NCBI GenBank assembly: GCA_963691705.1 | Contig: OY829537.1 | Coordinates: forward strand, 37,575,514-37,639,513 | Reading direction: 5' to 3' | DNA from: Viola odorata | Lineage: Eukaryota; Streptophyta; Magnoliopsida; Malpighiales; Violaceae | DNA length: 64,000 nt | Shown here: one piece after another, positions 1 through 10,158 of the stretch | Layout of the letters: each line of letters opens with the position of its first letter | Position numbering within the stretch: position 1 is the first letter of the stretch | Translations under genes and position numbers: made by a program | The notes under the pieces: generated by a model | What the model saw: the letters and a program-made list of their open reading frames with translations, nothing else | Told to the model about the DNA's origin: nothing | Database searches by the model: none

Positions 1-664
1 AAATTCCCGAATACGGAAAGATGTATCTATCTCTAGTAAGGCATTAGCATGAGCTAACTCATCCCTAGACAACACTACTGGATTTACCCAGACAGCACTA
101 GTAATCTCTCGATTAAAGGCCCCACGCCACAAATAGGAAGGCAGTTCAAGAACGAAGAAACCTCTCTTCCAATCAGCCACGGTCTCTTCAAAGCCCTAAA
201 ACTTCTGCCAAAACGACTGCACAAACGTGTCATTCCACCTTGGGGCGATATCAACTAAACAGTTGCGGCAATTTAGACTGAAGAATTTGCAGCATAAATT
301 GACAGAGGGAGTAAAGATATCCTTAGTCTCGCAAGCACGAAGAAAGGCATAAATCTCACACCAAGAAGAGGGAGTTATCTAACCAGGATTAAGATCATAT
401 CGGCGCAACAATCTTTCTACAGATGCATGAACTGGGAAACGAAAGCCATAAAGGAATATTTTAAAGTAAACCAGTCTATATTCTCCCCACAGTGGATAGT
501 GAAGCTGAAAATTGTCCTCAGGAATGAGAGGGAAATAGCCAGGGGGAAAAGAGATACCATGACCCTCTAATTCGGCCTTCAGAACCGTCGAGCAAGAAAA
601 ATACTGTGTGTTCTTTCGATTTCTGGATCTAAAAGTCTTTGAAAACCCCTGGTAGCTCTAGTAT
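1..664 (-). pseudogene. Antisense gene A homologue, exon 1 (partial, decayed)
   Basis: Read on the minus strand this matches exon 1 of antisense gene A of E2 (47299-48004) over almost its whole length, including the motifs KAELE.HGI.FPP, YFK.FLYGFRFPVH, LNP..ITPSSWC and ITPRW/IAPRW. The family resembles the 'putative gypsy type transposon' domain (Pfam PF04195, named from memory). At least two in-frame stops break it; one, near 380, is explained by CAG to TAG. The rest of the gene is off the left edge. It matters because it shows the antisense gene is conserved between two clearly diverged Tat elements. Confidence 0.75.
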
Positions 665-1167
665 GGCACATAGCGAACCAGTAAAACAAAAATCAGAACG
701 AAAGAGGAGCAGAATACCTTGAAGAAGAAAGTGATGAATAGACTGCCGGCACCAGCGAATGGTTGAAGAAATTTCCCTTGAGCAAAAGAAGAAGCGGAGA
801 AAGAGAATAGTAGAGAAAAAATTGAAGAGGAGGTAAAAGTGTGAGAAGAGGAGGGTTATTTCCTTTTAAAGGTCAAACCCAATGATTGAGTAACCTGTTA
901 AAACAAGACACACATGAAGCAGAAAAGGACACGTGGAAAGACATTAGAAGAATATTTATAGCTAAGCATTTATATCTTCGGAGGAAGGTGGGTGACGATT
1001 GGAAGTTAAAAAAGCGGTTGCAGCGAACGGTAACCAACCGCTCAGCATTAACTGTCCAATGCTTGTGGACTTAACGCGAGAACATAACAACAAGAGAAGA
1101 AAAGTGAAGGGCGTTATTTTATTCATAAAGAGCTATACAACATCTACAATATGCATGACATACAAAG
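665..1167 (-). other. Spacer between antisense gene A and ORF3 of Tat-A
   Basis: No coding sequence is supported here. On the minus strand there is an AT-rich tract reading TTTAAAAGG at 863-872, upstream of gene A, in the place where E2 has a comparable tract. A possible donor splice site (AAG|GTATTC on the minus strand, about 714-722) resembles AAG|GTAC sites ahead of both antisense genes in E2. The promoter and leader roles are inferred. Confidence 0.35.
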
Positions 1168-1590
1168 TCAGTCTTCATCAGGCCAATAAGAGGGCCAATA
1201 GGAATTATCTCCATCCGCAGACGGCAACACCTCGTCAATAAAAGGGAATGATTCCTCAACCCTTTTCTCTTGACCCAACTTTGATGAACTTGACTCTCCC
1301 TTAGCAGCAAAAGCCATTATCTCAGCACCAATATCACTGGCAGAATCTCTTTCCATGAAACAGTCAATATGAGGAAACAGTTCATCACCCCTTCGCATAG
1401 TAGGGACATAGAAGTTAGAAGATAGGTCGGCTGCCCTCGAGTTTCTCCTCTTCGATCTCTTACGACCCTTACGGCGAGGCAACCACCTCTTCAGGCATGA
1501 TGGTGAAGGAGGATCATCGGAATTAGGAGAAGTGGGAGGAGACGGCAGAGAATCATGTTCAGCAACGTCCAGGGAATAAGAATCAGCCAT
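1168..1590 (-). CDS. Antisense ORF3 of Tat-A, 140 aa, unknown function
   Basis: An open frame of 140 codons, paralogous to ORF3 of E2 (48487-48939). Both have a proline-directed Ser/Thr block near the N-terminus (LP.PPTSPNSDDP), then a strongly basic stretch (RRKGRKRSKRR here), a variable middle, and a short acidic, aromatic C-terminus (YWPDED here, DWADED in E2). The basic run could be a nuclear localisation signal; that is inference. An AT-rich TATTTAA tract lies about 70 bp upstream (1661-1667), as in E2 (49007-49013). No known domain is recognised. The frame is intact although the neighbouring antisense genes are broken. Confidence 0.6.
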   Translation of the reverse strand: MADSYSLDVAEHDSLPSPPTSPNSDDPPSPSCLKRWLPRRKGRKRSKRRNSRAADLSSNFYVPTMRRGDELFPHIDCFMERDSASDIGAEIMAFAAKGESSSSKLGQEKRVEESFPFIDEVLPSADGDNSYWPSYWPDED

Positions 1591-2098
1591 GAGATCCTAG
1601 ACAATCTCAACAGAGAAATGAAAAGAAGAAGATGAACAGGAAACGGAAAGGGAAATCTCATTAAATAGGTGAGGCGAAGAAGCCTCCCCGCCTTCCCACA
1701 CGACCTTTGAGAATAATTAATGCGCTTCGAGAAGGATGATCATAATCGCAGAATCTGGTCACGTTTGTTAGAATTCGTACTAATCAAGAAATATCAGAAA
1801 AACTGCCCAATAAGTTTGCACTGAAGAGACGGCGCGAAATCAATGCGGAACGATTAGTGAGAGCATTTTGCCACCTGGCGAACAAGGAAAAACAAGTGCT
1901 ATAAAAGTCTCACCAACGGCGGACTCGTTTTCAGTTGGGCTAATGTGGCACTCAACTGAAACGCTGATTAGCACGTCGTAGAAGGAAAAGAAGTCACAAG
2001 TCAGATAGCGAAAGGACATTTTATTGATTTATGGCCTAACAACCTGAGCATACATCCATACAAAGAAAAGAAAAAGACAGGATGCCGACGACTGACGG
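1591..2098. other. Spacer between ORF3 and ORF4 of Tat-A
   Basis: Non-coding. It holds the AT-rich tract 1661-1667 upstream of ORF3 and, at 1920-1941, a copy of the 22-bp motif described at 2666-2687 with two mismatches. E2 has the same arrangement at 48940-49427. Confidence 0.45.
1920..1941 (-). promoter_or_regulatory. Conserved 22-bp Tat motif, copy 1 of Tat-A
   Basis: Matches the 22-bp motif of E2 (49245-49266 and 49987-50008) at 20 of 22 positions. It lies upstream, in the antisense direction, of ORF3. Function is not known: a promoter element for the antisense gene or an internal plus-strand priming site are the two readings I consider. Confidence 0.45.
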
Positions 2099-2481
2099 TC
2101 AAGCCTGGGACCCAGCATCGTCATCCTCCGGCATAGTGGGGATCTCCCTCAAGGCATCCGCCACGGAGGTCAGCTCGGAGGAGGAAATCCTCATGCCCTC
2201 CAAACAGCAGCTCAACAGATCCTTCCTCTACTGCAGCATGGTGATCACCACCTCGATGCGGGAGATAGCAGCAGTCAATTTTGACACATTCTCCAGAGGA
2301 CTAAAATCCTCCAGAGAAGCCGCACCAAGCCTGGACCGAAAAGGGTCATCATCCCTTTAAGCTCCAGGATGTCCTCAGAGGTCTTGATCAACACATTTTC
2401 TAGAAAGCCAATGTCACCATCATTGAGGTTTTTCAGATTGTGGGATTTGGAAATCAAGAAGTTCTTAGTGAGACTGTCCAT
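2099..2481 (-). pseudogene. Antisense ORF4 of Tat-A (frameshifted)
   Basis: The ATG at 2481 is chosen by homology with ORF4 of E2 (ATG at 49811). The N-terminal block (LT.NFLISK, LKNL..GDIGFLE, KTSED.LELKG) and, after a one-base frameshift near 2345, the C-terminal block (RKDLL.CCL.GMR, ELTSVADALRE, DDAGS.A) are both recognisable. One in-frame TAG near 2232, explained by CAG to TAG, adds to the damage. A TATAAATT box on the minus strand (2540-2547) lies 59 bp upstream of the ATG, and E2 has the same box at the same distance. Family unknown. Confidence 0.65.
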
Positions 2482-2539
2482 GATGAAAATGCCAAGAAGA
2501 AGTGCTAAAAAGATGAGAAATTTGCGCAGTGGAAGTTCA

Positions 2540-2547
2540 AATTTATA
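2540..2547 (-). promoter_or_regulatory. TATA box of antisense ORF4 (Tat-A)
   Basis: Reads TATAAATT on the minus strand, 59 bp upstream of the ORF4 ATG. The same octamer is at 49872-49879 in E2, 61 bp upstream of its ORF4. Conservation of both sequence and spacing across diverged elements supports a promoter role. Confidence 0.5.
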
Positions 2548-2665
2548 GGCCTGAAGGAAAGGCAGTTGAAAAGACGTGCCCCTCGACAACCGAGCCACCA
2601 GTTATCTCGAGGACTAGCAAGCACGATATAGAGGTAAGCTGAAGCGGTAGCCCTTGGTAAACACT

Positions 2666-2687
2666 CGGGCTCATTTTCAGTTGGGCT
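2666..2687 (-). promoter_or_regulatory. Conserved 22-bp Tat motif, LTR-proximal copy of Tat-A
   Basis: The core reads CATTTTCAGTTGGGCT on the plus strand and is identical to both E2 copies. It ends two bases before the 3' LTR, where a polypurine tract is expected, yet no clean purine run is present. It is also upstream of antisense ORF4. Confidence 0.5.
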
Positions 2688-2689
2688 TG

Positions 2690-3190
2690 TGATAACAATA
2701 GAAGCAATTCCAGGGAAATTCCAGGGGTATTTCCATCCTTACCCCAGCGTCAAGGCCGGAACACTATAGCCCATATCGGGCGTCTGCTGCCAAGGTTGCC
2801 GCCCCTTACCCAGCGAGGAACCCTGGGATGGTCGACATCAGCGCGGGGGGGGGGGGGTGTCTCACGCGTCATCAGCCCACACGCACGATGTTATCCCATC
2901 CCAGGTCAGCCATGATGTCACTCGAGGCGTTATCTTTCCTAGATAACACCTACCCCTAGAGGTAATGCCCTCCTCGGCGCTTATAAATACCCCACCATTC
3001 GAGATGAAAGGTAAGCCTATGATTGCTAGTCGAACCCCTGCCATTTGGAACTGCTATACTGACTTAAACATCGGAGTTTCTACGCCTAAGCCCCCCTCCA
3101 GTGCTTTGCAGGTATATCAAACGGTGACCACGGAAATTCCGAGCTGCCATAGTCCACACCCCCGATTCCCTAGAAGTGAGAATCTTATCA
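2690..3190 (+). repeat. 3' LTR of Tat-A
   Basis: Starts TGATAA and ends TTATCA, a perfect 6-bp terminal inverted repeat shared with the E2 LTRs. A TATAAATA box is at 2982-2989. The start (TGATAACAAT) and the post-TATA part are alignable to the E2 LTR, but the middle is diverged. It contains a run of 13 G at 2845-2857. Confidence 0.85.
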
Positions 3191-5251
3191 GATGTCATTG
3201 AAAAATAGATGCGCAATGTGTGAAGCATCGTGTGTGGTGTGGCATGGTATGGTATGAAATGAGCCATCTTAGAGAAACGGTCCACTACTACAAATAGCGA
3301 GTCTTTGCCACGTTTGGTTCTTGGGAGGCCAACAATAAAGTCCATGGAAAGGTCGCACCAAGGGTGCGATGCAATGGGTAAAGGCATATATTGATCATGT
3401 CATAGAGATGTAGATTTAGCACGTTTACAAGCAATGCATGTGGAGACAAAATGTGTAACATCACGTTTCATTTTAGGCCAAAAGAAGTGCTCAACGAGTG
3501 TGCTAAGAGGCTTGTCAATGCCAAAATGGCCCATCAATCCGCCACCATGGACTTCCTTAACATGTAATTCTCTAGTATCGCATTTAGGCACACACAATTT
3601 ACCCTTGCGAAATAAAAATCCATCATGCATCATGTATTTAGGGATCGAACCACGATGACAAGTATCATACAAGTGTTTGAAGTCAATATCATATGCATAC
3701 AATGATGGCAAATGTAAGAACCCAAGTAAACGAGTGCGAAGGGAGTTTAGTAGGGCGTACCTTCGGGAGAGGGCATCAGCGATGATGTTATCCTTCCCTT
3801 TCATGTACTTGATGTGGTAAGTGAAACGCTCGAGAAACTCGATCCAAGTCACATGGCGCTTGTTCAATTTTCCTTGTCCCTTCAAGTATTTCAAATTTAG
3901 GTGGTCTGTGTGGACAATGAACTCACGGGGTAAGAGGTAGTGCTCCCACACGTCCAAGGCCCTTACCAAAGCATAAAAGTCAAGGTCATAGGTGCAATAG
4001 TTAAGCTATGCGCCACTCAATTTCTCACTGAAATAAGCCACCGAGCGCTTGTCTTGTTACAACACCGCACTAATACCGATTCCGCTAACGTCACATTGGA
4101 CTTCAAAAGTCCTTTCAAAGTTAGGGAGCGCGAGAACGGGGCTAGATGAGAGTTTGCTCTTCAAGGTATTGAAAGCTAAATCATGGGCTTGATCCCAAAC
4201 AAAGGGAACATTGCTCTTTGTGAGAGCATGGAGGGGCACCGCAATTGTAGAGAAATCTTGCACAAAACGGCGATAGAAACCCACAAGGTCGAGGAAAGAG
4301 CGGACCTCGGGTACATTGGAGAGTGTTGGCCACTCGGTGATAGGCTTTGATTTTGGCCGGGTCAACCTTGAGGCCAAAAGCACCTACAATGAAACCAAGG
4401 AAATACACTTCTTCTAAACAAAAGTCACACTTAGACATTTTGGCATAGAGTTGATGAGCACGCAAGGTTAGGAAAACGTGATGCAAATGTTCCATGTGAG
4501 CATTTCTAGACAAACTATAATCCAATATATCTTCAAAGTAGACAACCATACATTTTCCTATGAGGTGTCTAAGCACATGATTCATAAGGCGCATGAATAT
4601 ACTATGGGCATTAGAAAGACCAAACGGCATGACCAACCACTCATACAAGCCAAATTTAGTTTTAAAAGCCATTTTCTATTGATCACCGTCATGAACCCTA
4701 ATTTGGTGATAGCCACTTACTAGATCAATTTTTGAAAAAAATATGGCACCACTAAGCTCATCAAGCATGTCATCAAGGCGAGGGATGGGGTGAGAATATT
4801 TTATCATGATTTGATTAACCGAACGGCAATCCATGCACATCCTCCAAGTTCCATCCTTCTTGGGCACTAAAATGACGGGGATGGCGCAAGGGGAGAGGCT
4901 TTCACGAATGAAACCCTTCTCAAGGAGGTCATCCAGTTGCGCTTGAAGCTCATGTGTGTCCTTCGGATTGCATCTATACGCCGGTCGGTTAGGGATTGTG
5001 GAACCCGGAAGGAATTCAATGCGATGCTCAATCCCTCGGATAGGAGGCAAACCGTGAGGAATATCTTCGGGGAAAGCATTAACAAATTTCGGCACAAGGG
5101 AGGCAACATCACTAGACAAAGGGGTTTTAGAGTTAGAAGAAGATAGACAAAGATCCGTGAACCTAATGAGGATACATGGTTTTCGAATCATTAAAGCCAA
5201 GCGAATATCTCTTCCTTTTGCCATACGACTCACCATTGTCTTACTTTTCAC
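3191..5251 (-). pseudogene. pol: G1 pol: RT, RNase H, integrase (broken)
   Basis: Order on the minus strand is RT (5251 to about 4100), RNase H (about 4150-3750), integrase zinc finger with CIACK (about 3640-3430) and the first part of the integrase core (MDFIVGLP, first catalytic Asp), then the insertion point. Breaks include TAG at 4673-4675 in place of a conserved Trp, a frameshift near 4380, TAA and TAG within RNase H (about 4055 and 4005) and TGA at 3397. The RT active-site text reads YFED instead of YFDD, so a catalytic Asp has become Glu. The element is dead. Confidence 0.8.
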
Positions 5252-7676
5252 TCTAGCATCATTTTTTGCCTCACTAACTTGCTTGTTGATGTCAAGTTTT
5301 GTTTTTCCCCTCTTGGCAAGCTCACTTTTTTCTTGCCTGTTGTTTTCCTCTTGTTCCTTGCTCTCATTTTTCTGTCCACTCGGGGTATGCTCACTTTTTT
5401 CATACCCAGATTTTTATGCACTCACACTAACATTTTTCACTCTACACCACTCATTTTTCTTTTCCAATTTTGAAGTAATGTCCAAAGTAGCACAAGCCTT
5501 TTCTAGCTTCAATTGGTCTTCATACACTTGATGCGGTGGCAAATGAGGTATTAGAAACTTGCGGCTACCGTGAGTCAACTTGTAGGTGTTTCGGAAACCA
5601 TCATGGAAGGCATGCCTATCAAATTGCCAAGGCCTACCAAGTAGGAGGTGGCTAGATTGCATTGGCACAACATCACAATGTCTTTCATCCACATATGTGC
5701 CAATTGCAAAAGGAACAAGGACTTGGCGAGTGATTTTGACGGAGCTGCCATCATTAAACTAATTTAGGGTGTAAGGGCGGGGTGTCTAGTGGTGGAAAGG
5801 GCTAGAGAATGCACTAGGAGAGTGCTTGCAACATCGGCGCAGCTGCCGTTGTCACAATGATGGAGATAGTCATGCCAGGGGAAATCCTGCGAGTGTGGAA
5901 GAGGTTCTCGCGTTGCTCCCGGACCAAATTATCCTCTTTAGGTGTCATGCTCAAGTTTCAACGGACCACTAGGCAATTAGGTACCACAACGTGATCATAC
6001 TCATCTGTGTCCTCCTTTTCACTATGCGTCATGTCCGTAGGGTGGTGTGGAATTTCCTCCGCCTCTTCATCATCACTACTAACTTCACCACCCTCTCGGA
6101 TCAAAATGAGTCTCCTATTAGGGCACTTGGCTTTCATGTGTCCCTTGCCGCCACACTTGAAACATTCAATGGAGCGAGAGGGTGTGCGTTGCTTGGGGGT
6201 TGAATTTGTAGGTGGTCTTGTAGTATTTGGGGCTTGAGGAGGTCTCGGTGGGTGGGTGTTTGGTTTATGTGGAAATGGGGGTTTGGGTGTGTTTAGGGGG
6301 GGGCGTGTTTGAGTTAGGCAAGAGAGTCCAAGGGGGTTTTGTGGTGGTAGAAGAGGAGGTGAAGGGGAATTTGGGTTTAGAGTTCACTTGCCTTTCAATT
6401 TTCAACACCAAGTTAAGCATATCTTCTAAATTGTTATACGCTTTGAAGTCAAGAGTGTATGCAATTTCCATGTGAAGCCCGCCTAGAAACTGAGCCATTG
6501 TGGCTTCCTCGGTCTCATTGATATTCTCTCACATCACACATGTAAGCATGTCCTAGTAGAAGTCACTCACACTACGGTAGCCTTGAGATAGGCGTTCGAG
6601 TCGTTGGTGGAGGTCACGGTGGTAATAGGAGGGGACAAAACGTCGGCGCATCTCAACCTTCAAGTCCTCCCAAGTGTCAATAGGTGGTCACCGCTCAAGT
6701 CTCCTAGTAGTAACTAGTCTATCCCACCAATGAATGGCCATGTCCGTGAAGCCTACAACAGCAAGCCTAATTTTCTTCACATCCGTGTAGTTGTAGCATT
6801 TAAACACTCTTTCCACTTGACTTTCCCAAATAAAATAGGCGTCGGGGTCATCCTTGCCTTCAAAAGCAGGGATGGTGAGTTTAATGGTAGAGAAGTTGTT
6901 ATCCACTCTCTCTTCTTGGTAGCGACGACCTCTAGGCTCAAAGTGGTCATCATAGTCAAATCTACGTGCACCATTGGCGTGCTCATATAAGGGGGGCTGA
7001 AGTGTGGGAGGTGTAGGGTTGTTTAGGTTGTGTCGTGGCCTATCATGAAGGGGCAAGGCTACAGGTTGTCATGGGGGGCACATAGTCATTGGCGTGGTGT
7101 AGGGGCACGTTGGGGTGTCGATGGGGTAGTGTGGGAGGGGGCAGACGGGTGTGTCTCGGCTCATTGTTGGTAACGAGCCTTGAGTTGGTAGGGTAATTTT
7201 GGTGAGAGGCGTATGGGTCTCTAACAATAGTGTGGTGTCGAGATGGGGGTTCAATTGATCCTTCGTCATCACTATGGTAGCTTCCGGCCGTCACACCTTC
7301 ATCATTGCCAACTTGGCGGGGCAAGCCATAGTAAGCGATATGTGAGGGGGGGGGGGGGAATCTTTGGGTTGTGTTGTTTGGTGGTAATGGGCAGTAGGGT
7401 CAGGTGGCTGTGGTGGGGTAGGGTGGGGCGGTGAGGGAGGCGGGGGGGTAGAGGTGGGGGTTGGTCCGGCCGAGGTGTAAGGGCTGCAAGAGCATGCAAA
7501 ATAGCTTTGTTGGTTTGCTCTTATGCCGCCCAATGGCTTTGCAATTCAGCCATTTGGGTGGAGAGGGTAGCTAAACTTGGGCTAGGCTCGGCGAGGCCAT
7601 CGGGACTCTCTTCCCGTAACCTACCAACACTGGAAGATCCATCAGAGCCAAACACTTGGAGATTTTCGTTGGACAT
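5252..7676 (-). pseudogene. gag: G1 gag and protease (broken)
   Basis: The gag ATG is taken at 7676 (MSNENLQVF), where related elements start with MSND/MSDQ. A low-complexity, Pro-rich N-terminal part (about 7040-7530) is followed by the conserved gag core (IPAFEGKDDPDAY, IHWWDRL; 7056-6688) and a CCHC zinc knuckle (CFKCGGKGHMKAKC) near 6122-6166. The protease-linked text CDVVPM.SSHLLLGRPWQFDR lies at 5692-5560. Several frameshifts and stops divide it. The 5400-5150 stretch encodes a Ser/Lys/Glu-rich linker before RT. Confidence 0.75.
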
Positions 7677-8909
7677 AATGGATTGTACCTACAAAATGAA
7701 CAAACGCAAGTCTTGATAAAATGTTAGTCGCTCCCTCACGTGTTTGGGCGCTCGTGTGTCACACAACACTCGAATGCACTCACTACCTCACCCACTCGAA
7801 TCTCCAATGTAATCCAAATACTCCAGCCTAGCACAAGACTCTAAGACTTATAGTAGTGCAAGGAACACAAGGAAAACAAGCTAAGAAGGAAAGGTAGGGA
7901 AAATCAAAAGATATGCACGGATTGGATTTAAATGCACACCGAATTGATTTAGAGTAGAAAGAGGTATGGAAAACAAGGCACGAAAACTCAAGACACAACG
8001 AAATAGCTAGCTTAAAAGACAACTCAAGAGGGAAATGAGGTAGAGCGACAAAGGCAAGAGGCGCCAGTTGAGTAGGGTAAAAGCCGAAATGGTTTGCTTC
8101 GTTAAAACAACCGTGGTGTTGACTATGGAAGTCACTTTAAAATGAATGCACACAAGTAATGTCTTGCTTTTGACTCAATTCGATTCTCACCTTTTTTTTT
8201 TTGAGCTAGGAACTTGATCACTTTTTGATTCGATCCTTGTTTTAGTTCCTTTTTCTTTTCTTTTGTGTTCACTTTTTTTTTTTGATTGAGTACAAGAGAA
8301 TCTACTTGTATGACTTGTAGTTTTGTTATTGAAAGAAAAAGTGAAAAACAAGTAGTATGGCAAAAATAAAATTTCACTAGATGCCAAAATACATGAGGTG
8401 GCAAGTCAAGATGAGGTGTCACACTTTGTATGGATGACAAGGCTAATGATGTGTCACGGTGTATGCTAAAATGTGCAAGTGAGGTGGCTGTTTGGAGTAA
8501 GGAGCAAGTTTAAAATACTAGGCTCACAATGAGAGATGTGGTCGGTTATGCAACAAGTGTGGTGGGTGACAACTATGCTAGCAAACAAAAGTTGGACCAC
8601 AAGGCCATATGACACACAAGACACTTGGCTCTTTCACCTTGCATGAGTATGAACATTTCAACTTAGAAAATGAACAACCAACACGTTCAAAGAGGGAAGA
8701 AGGAGAAATGAACGCGTTAGTTTCTTGCAAACACCAAAATATGCAGATTTAATGTTTGGATAAGATCAAAATGCTAAAAGACAAGAATTTTTTTGAGCAA
8801 ACTCAAATTTGTCAAAAAGTACCAAAATGAAACCGAGACTTGTGGAGGGGTTTCTAACCGTGAAAGTTGAGAAGACACTTGAAAATAGTCGGTTTAGTGA
8901 GCAGTTGGA
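7677..8909 (-). other. G1 untranslated leader
   Basis: About 1.2 kb between the gag start and the primer-binding site. AT-rich, with poly-T/poly-A runs near 8190-8285 and no supported gene. Other CRM-like elements here have leaders of similar kind (G4: 61995-62885; E1: 51855-52486). Confidence 0.6.
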
Positions 8910-8921
8910 GCTCCGCTACCA
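8910..8921 (-). promoter_or_regulatory. Primer-binding site of G1
   Basis: TGGTAGCGGAGC on the minus strand, two bases after the 5' LTR. The same 12-mer at the same spacing serves E1, G3 and G4. It starts with TGG as expected for pairing with a tRNA CCA end. I cannot name the tRNA with confidence. Confidence 0.75.
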
Positions 8922-8923
8922 CT

Positions 8924-9808
8924 TGATAGGAGCCTCTTTAGGGATCCTTGATGGTAGGCTTTGAAATTGACCGAAATGTGGATCTAGCTCACTTTAGGAG
9001 ATCGGCGCGGGTTTTGGATGGATGATTCAAGATATGAGGGAGTAATGGGATGTGGAAGCCATGAAAGAAGAACAAAAGAGGAAGAAGGAGATATATTGAT
9101 GGAAAGGGAAAATACAAATATTGAACTTGAAAGTCATGGCTAACCCTTCTAGGGATGTTTCCTAGACAACCTAGCCACAAGACGAACAAGGATCTCAACT
9201 TCAAGAGCGACCCTTCTAAGGGAAATTCCTAGGCAACCCGCTTGGTTTGAAGAAGAAGAGTTGGAGGTTTGAAGAACCCTAATTAGCTAAGCTAAAATGT
9301 TGGTCTAAGATTGGAGATTATCGCAAAGGTAAAGACAAACCTAAAATTAGTCTATCTGCTTCTTTAAATACCTAAGACTATTTACAAGGGGAAAGTACAC
9401 TCATACCCTTAGACAAAGGGGCTGCACCGTGTCTTGGGAATGGGCTCAAGGACGGGCTAGGGCAAGCATGCGGATGGGCCTAGCACATGGGCGAGCTGGT
9501 GCATAGGCGAGGGCGTGGATGGGATGACACGGATGTCCTCATGGGATGCTAGGGATTGTGCGGGTGTGTGCCATGGGTTGCTAGGCTTTACGGGGGCGCT
9601 CCTCATGCCTTGGCCGACCAACCCGTGAGGTTCCTCGCTAAGACCCTCCTCGCGATCCGTGGCCTTTGAAGGAGTTGCGGTGTGAGCGATGACATGTAGA
9701 CACGTCACCCAACCTTCATGGGTCTTCAAGTCAGCTTCCTCCTTCAAGAGTTGGATCACCATGCCCTTGCTCCTAGTGAAGTAGCAAGGTGCTATCGTGC
9801 TCGTATCA
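8924..9808 (-). repeat. 5' LTR of G1 (885 bp)
   Basis: Bounded by TGATAG (plus start) and GTATCA (plus end), next to the primer-binding site. The minus strand encodes, inside the LTR, a pol tail with the TRSKG motif that G4 also has (TRSKA), so this family lets pol run into its LTR. Joined to the G2 gag start, that tail creates the apparent 241-codon frame at 9457-10182, which is a junction artefact. Confidence 0.8.
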
Positions 9809-10158
9809 CCATGGCCAAGGCTTTGATTGGAAGCGGAACCTAGGCCATAGCTTGAGACATGACGCCTTTGAGGCTCTTCGTAGTCATCATACTCACTACA
9901 ACTTTGGTCATCTTGGTCTTGATATCCGTCCACACTATCATTATTATGTTCATAGCCATTCTCACCACAAGGATTATAGGCTTCCTCACCATGAAAATGG
10001 TAACTATCATTGGTATGAGGATGGTAGCCATCATTACCATATGGTTCGTAGCAAGTTTCACCATAGGAATTATAACTATCACCACCACTACATTGGTAGC
10101 TATCCTCATCGTTATATGTCCCTTGGTCACAAGATTCACAATCACTATCTTGTGACAT
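9809..10158 (-). pseudogene. gag: G2 gag N-terminus, truncated by G1
   Basis: The ATG at 10158 gives MSQDSD and then a tract very rich in Tyr, Asn, Gly, His, Asp and Glu, made of imperfect repeats of the kind SY..YGE..YEPYG. It is cut after about 116 codons by the G1 LTR. Gag identity is inferred from position after the leader, because the conserved gag core is not reached. The repeat-rich composition is unlike the other gag N-termini here. Confidence 0.55.

Larger units (their letters stand above)
1..3190 (+). mobile_element. Tat-A: 3' part of a Tat-lineage Ty3/gypsy element
   Basis: Sense direction is plus, judged from the LTR order and from E2 (35385-50569), whose antisense-gene region and LTR it resembles at lower identity. 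Only the part from antisense gene A to the 3' LTR lies in the window; gag and pol would be to the left. The LTR ends TTATCA at 3190 and the integrase reading frame of G1 resumes at once, so this element inserted into G1. The expected target duplication is gatgt (3191-3195), but its partner is outside the window. Confidence 0.85.
3191..9808 (-). mobile_element. G1: CRM-like Ty3/gypsy element, 5' LTR to mid-integrase
   Basis: Read on the minus strand it runs 5' LTR (8924-9808), primer-binding site, leader, gag, protease, RT, RNase H and the start of the integrase core, where Tat-A interrupts it at 3190/3191. Its 3' part and 3' LTR are off the left edge. It is inserted in the gag of G2 at 9808/9809. 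The coding region is full of stops and frameshifts. Confidence 0.85.

Noticed and set aside
3064..3387. 107-codon frame as an intact integrase domain
   Set aside because: Only residues encoded right of 3190 are integrase; the rest is antisense of the Tat-A LTR.
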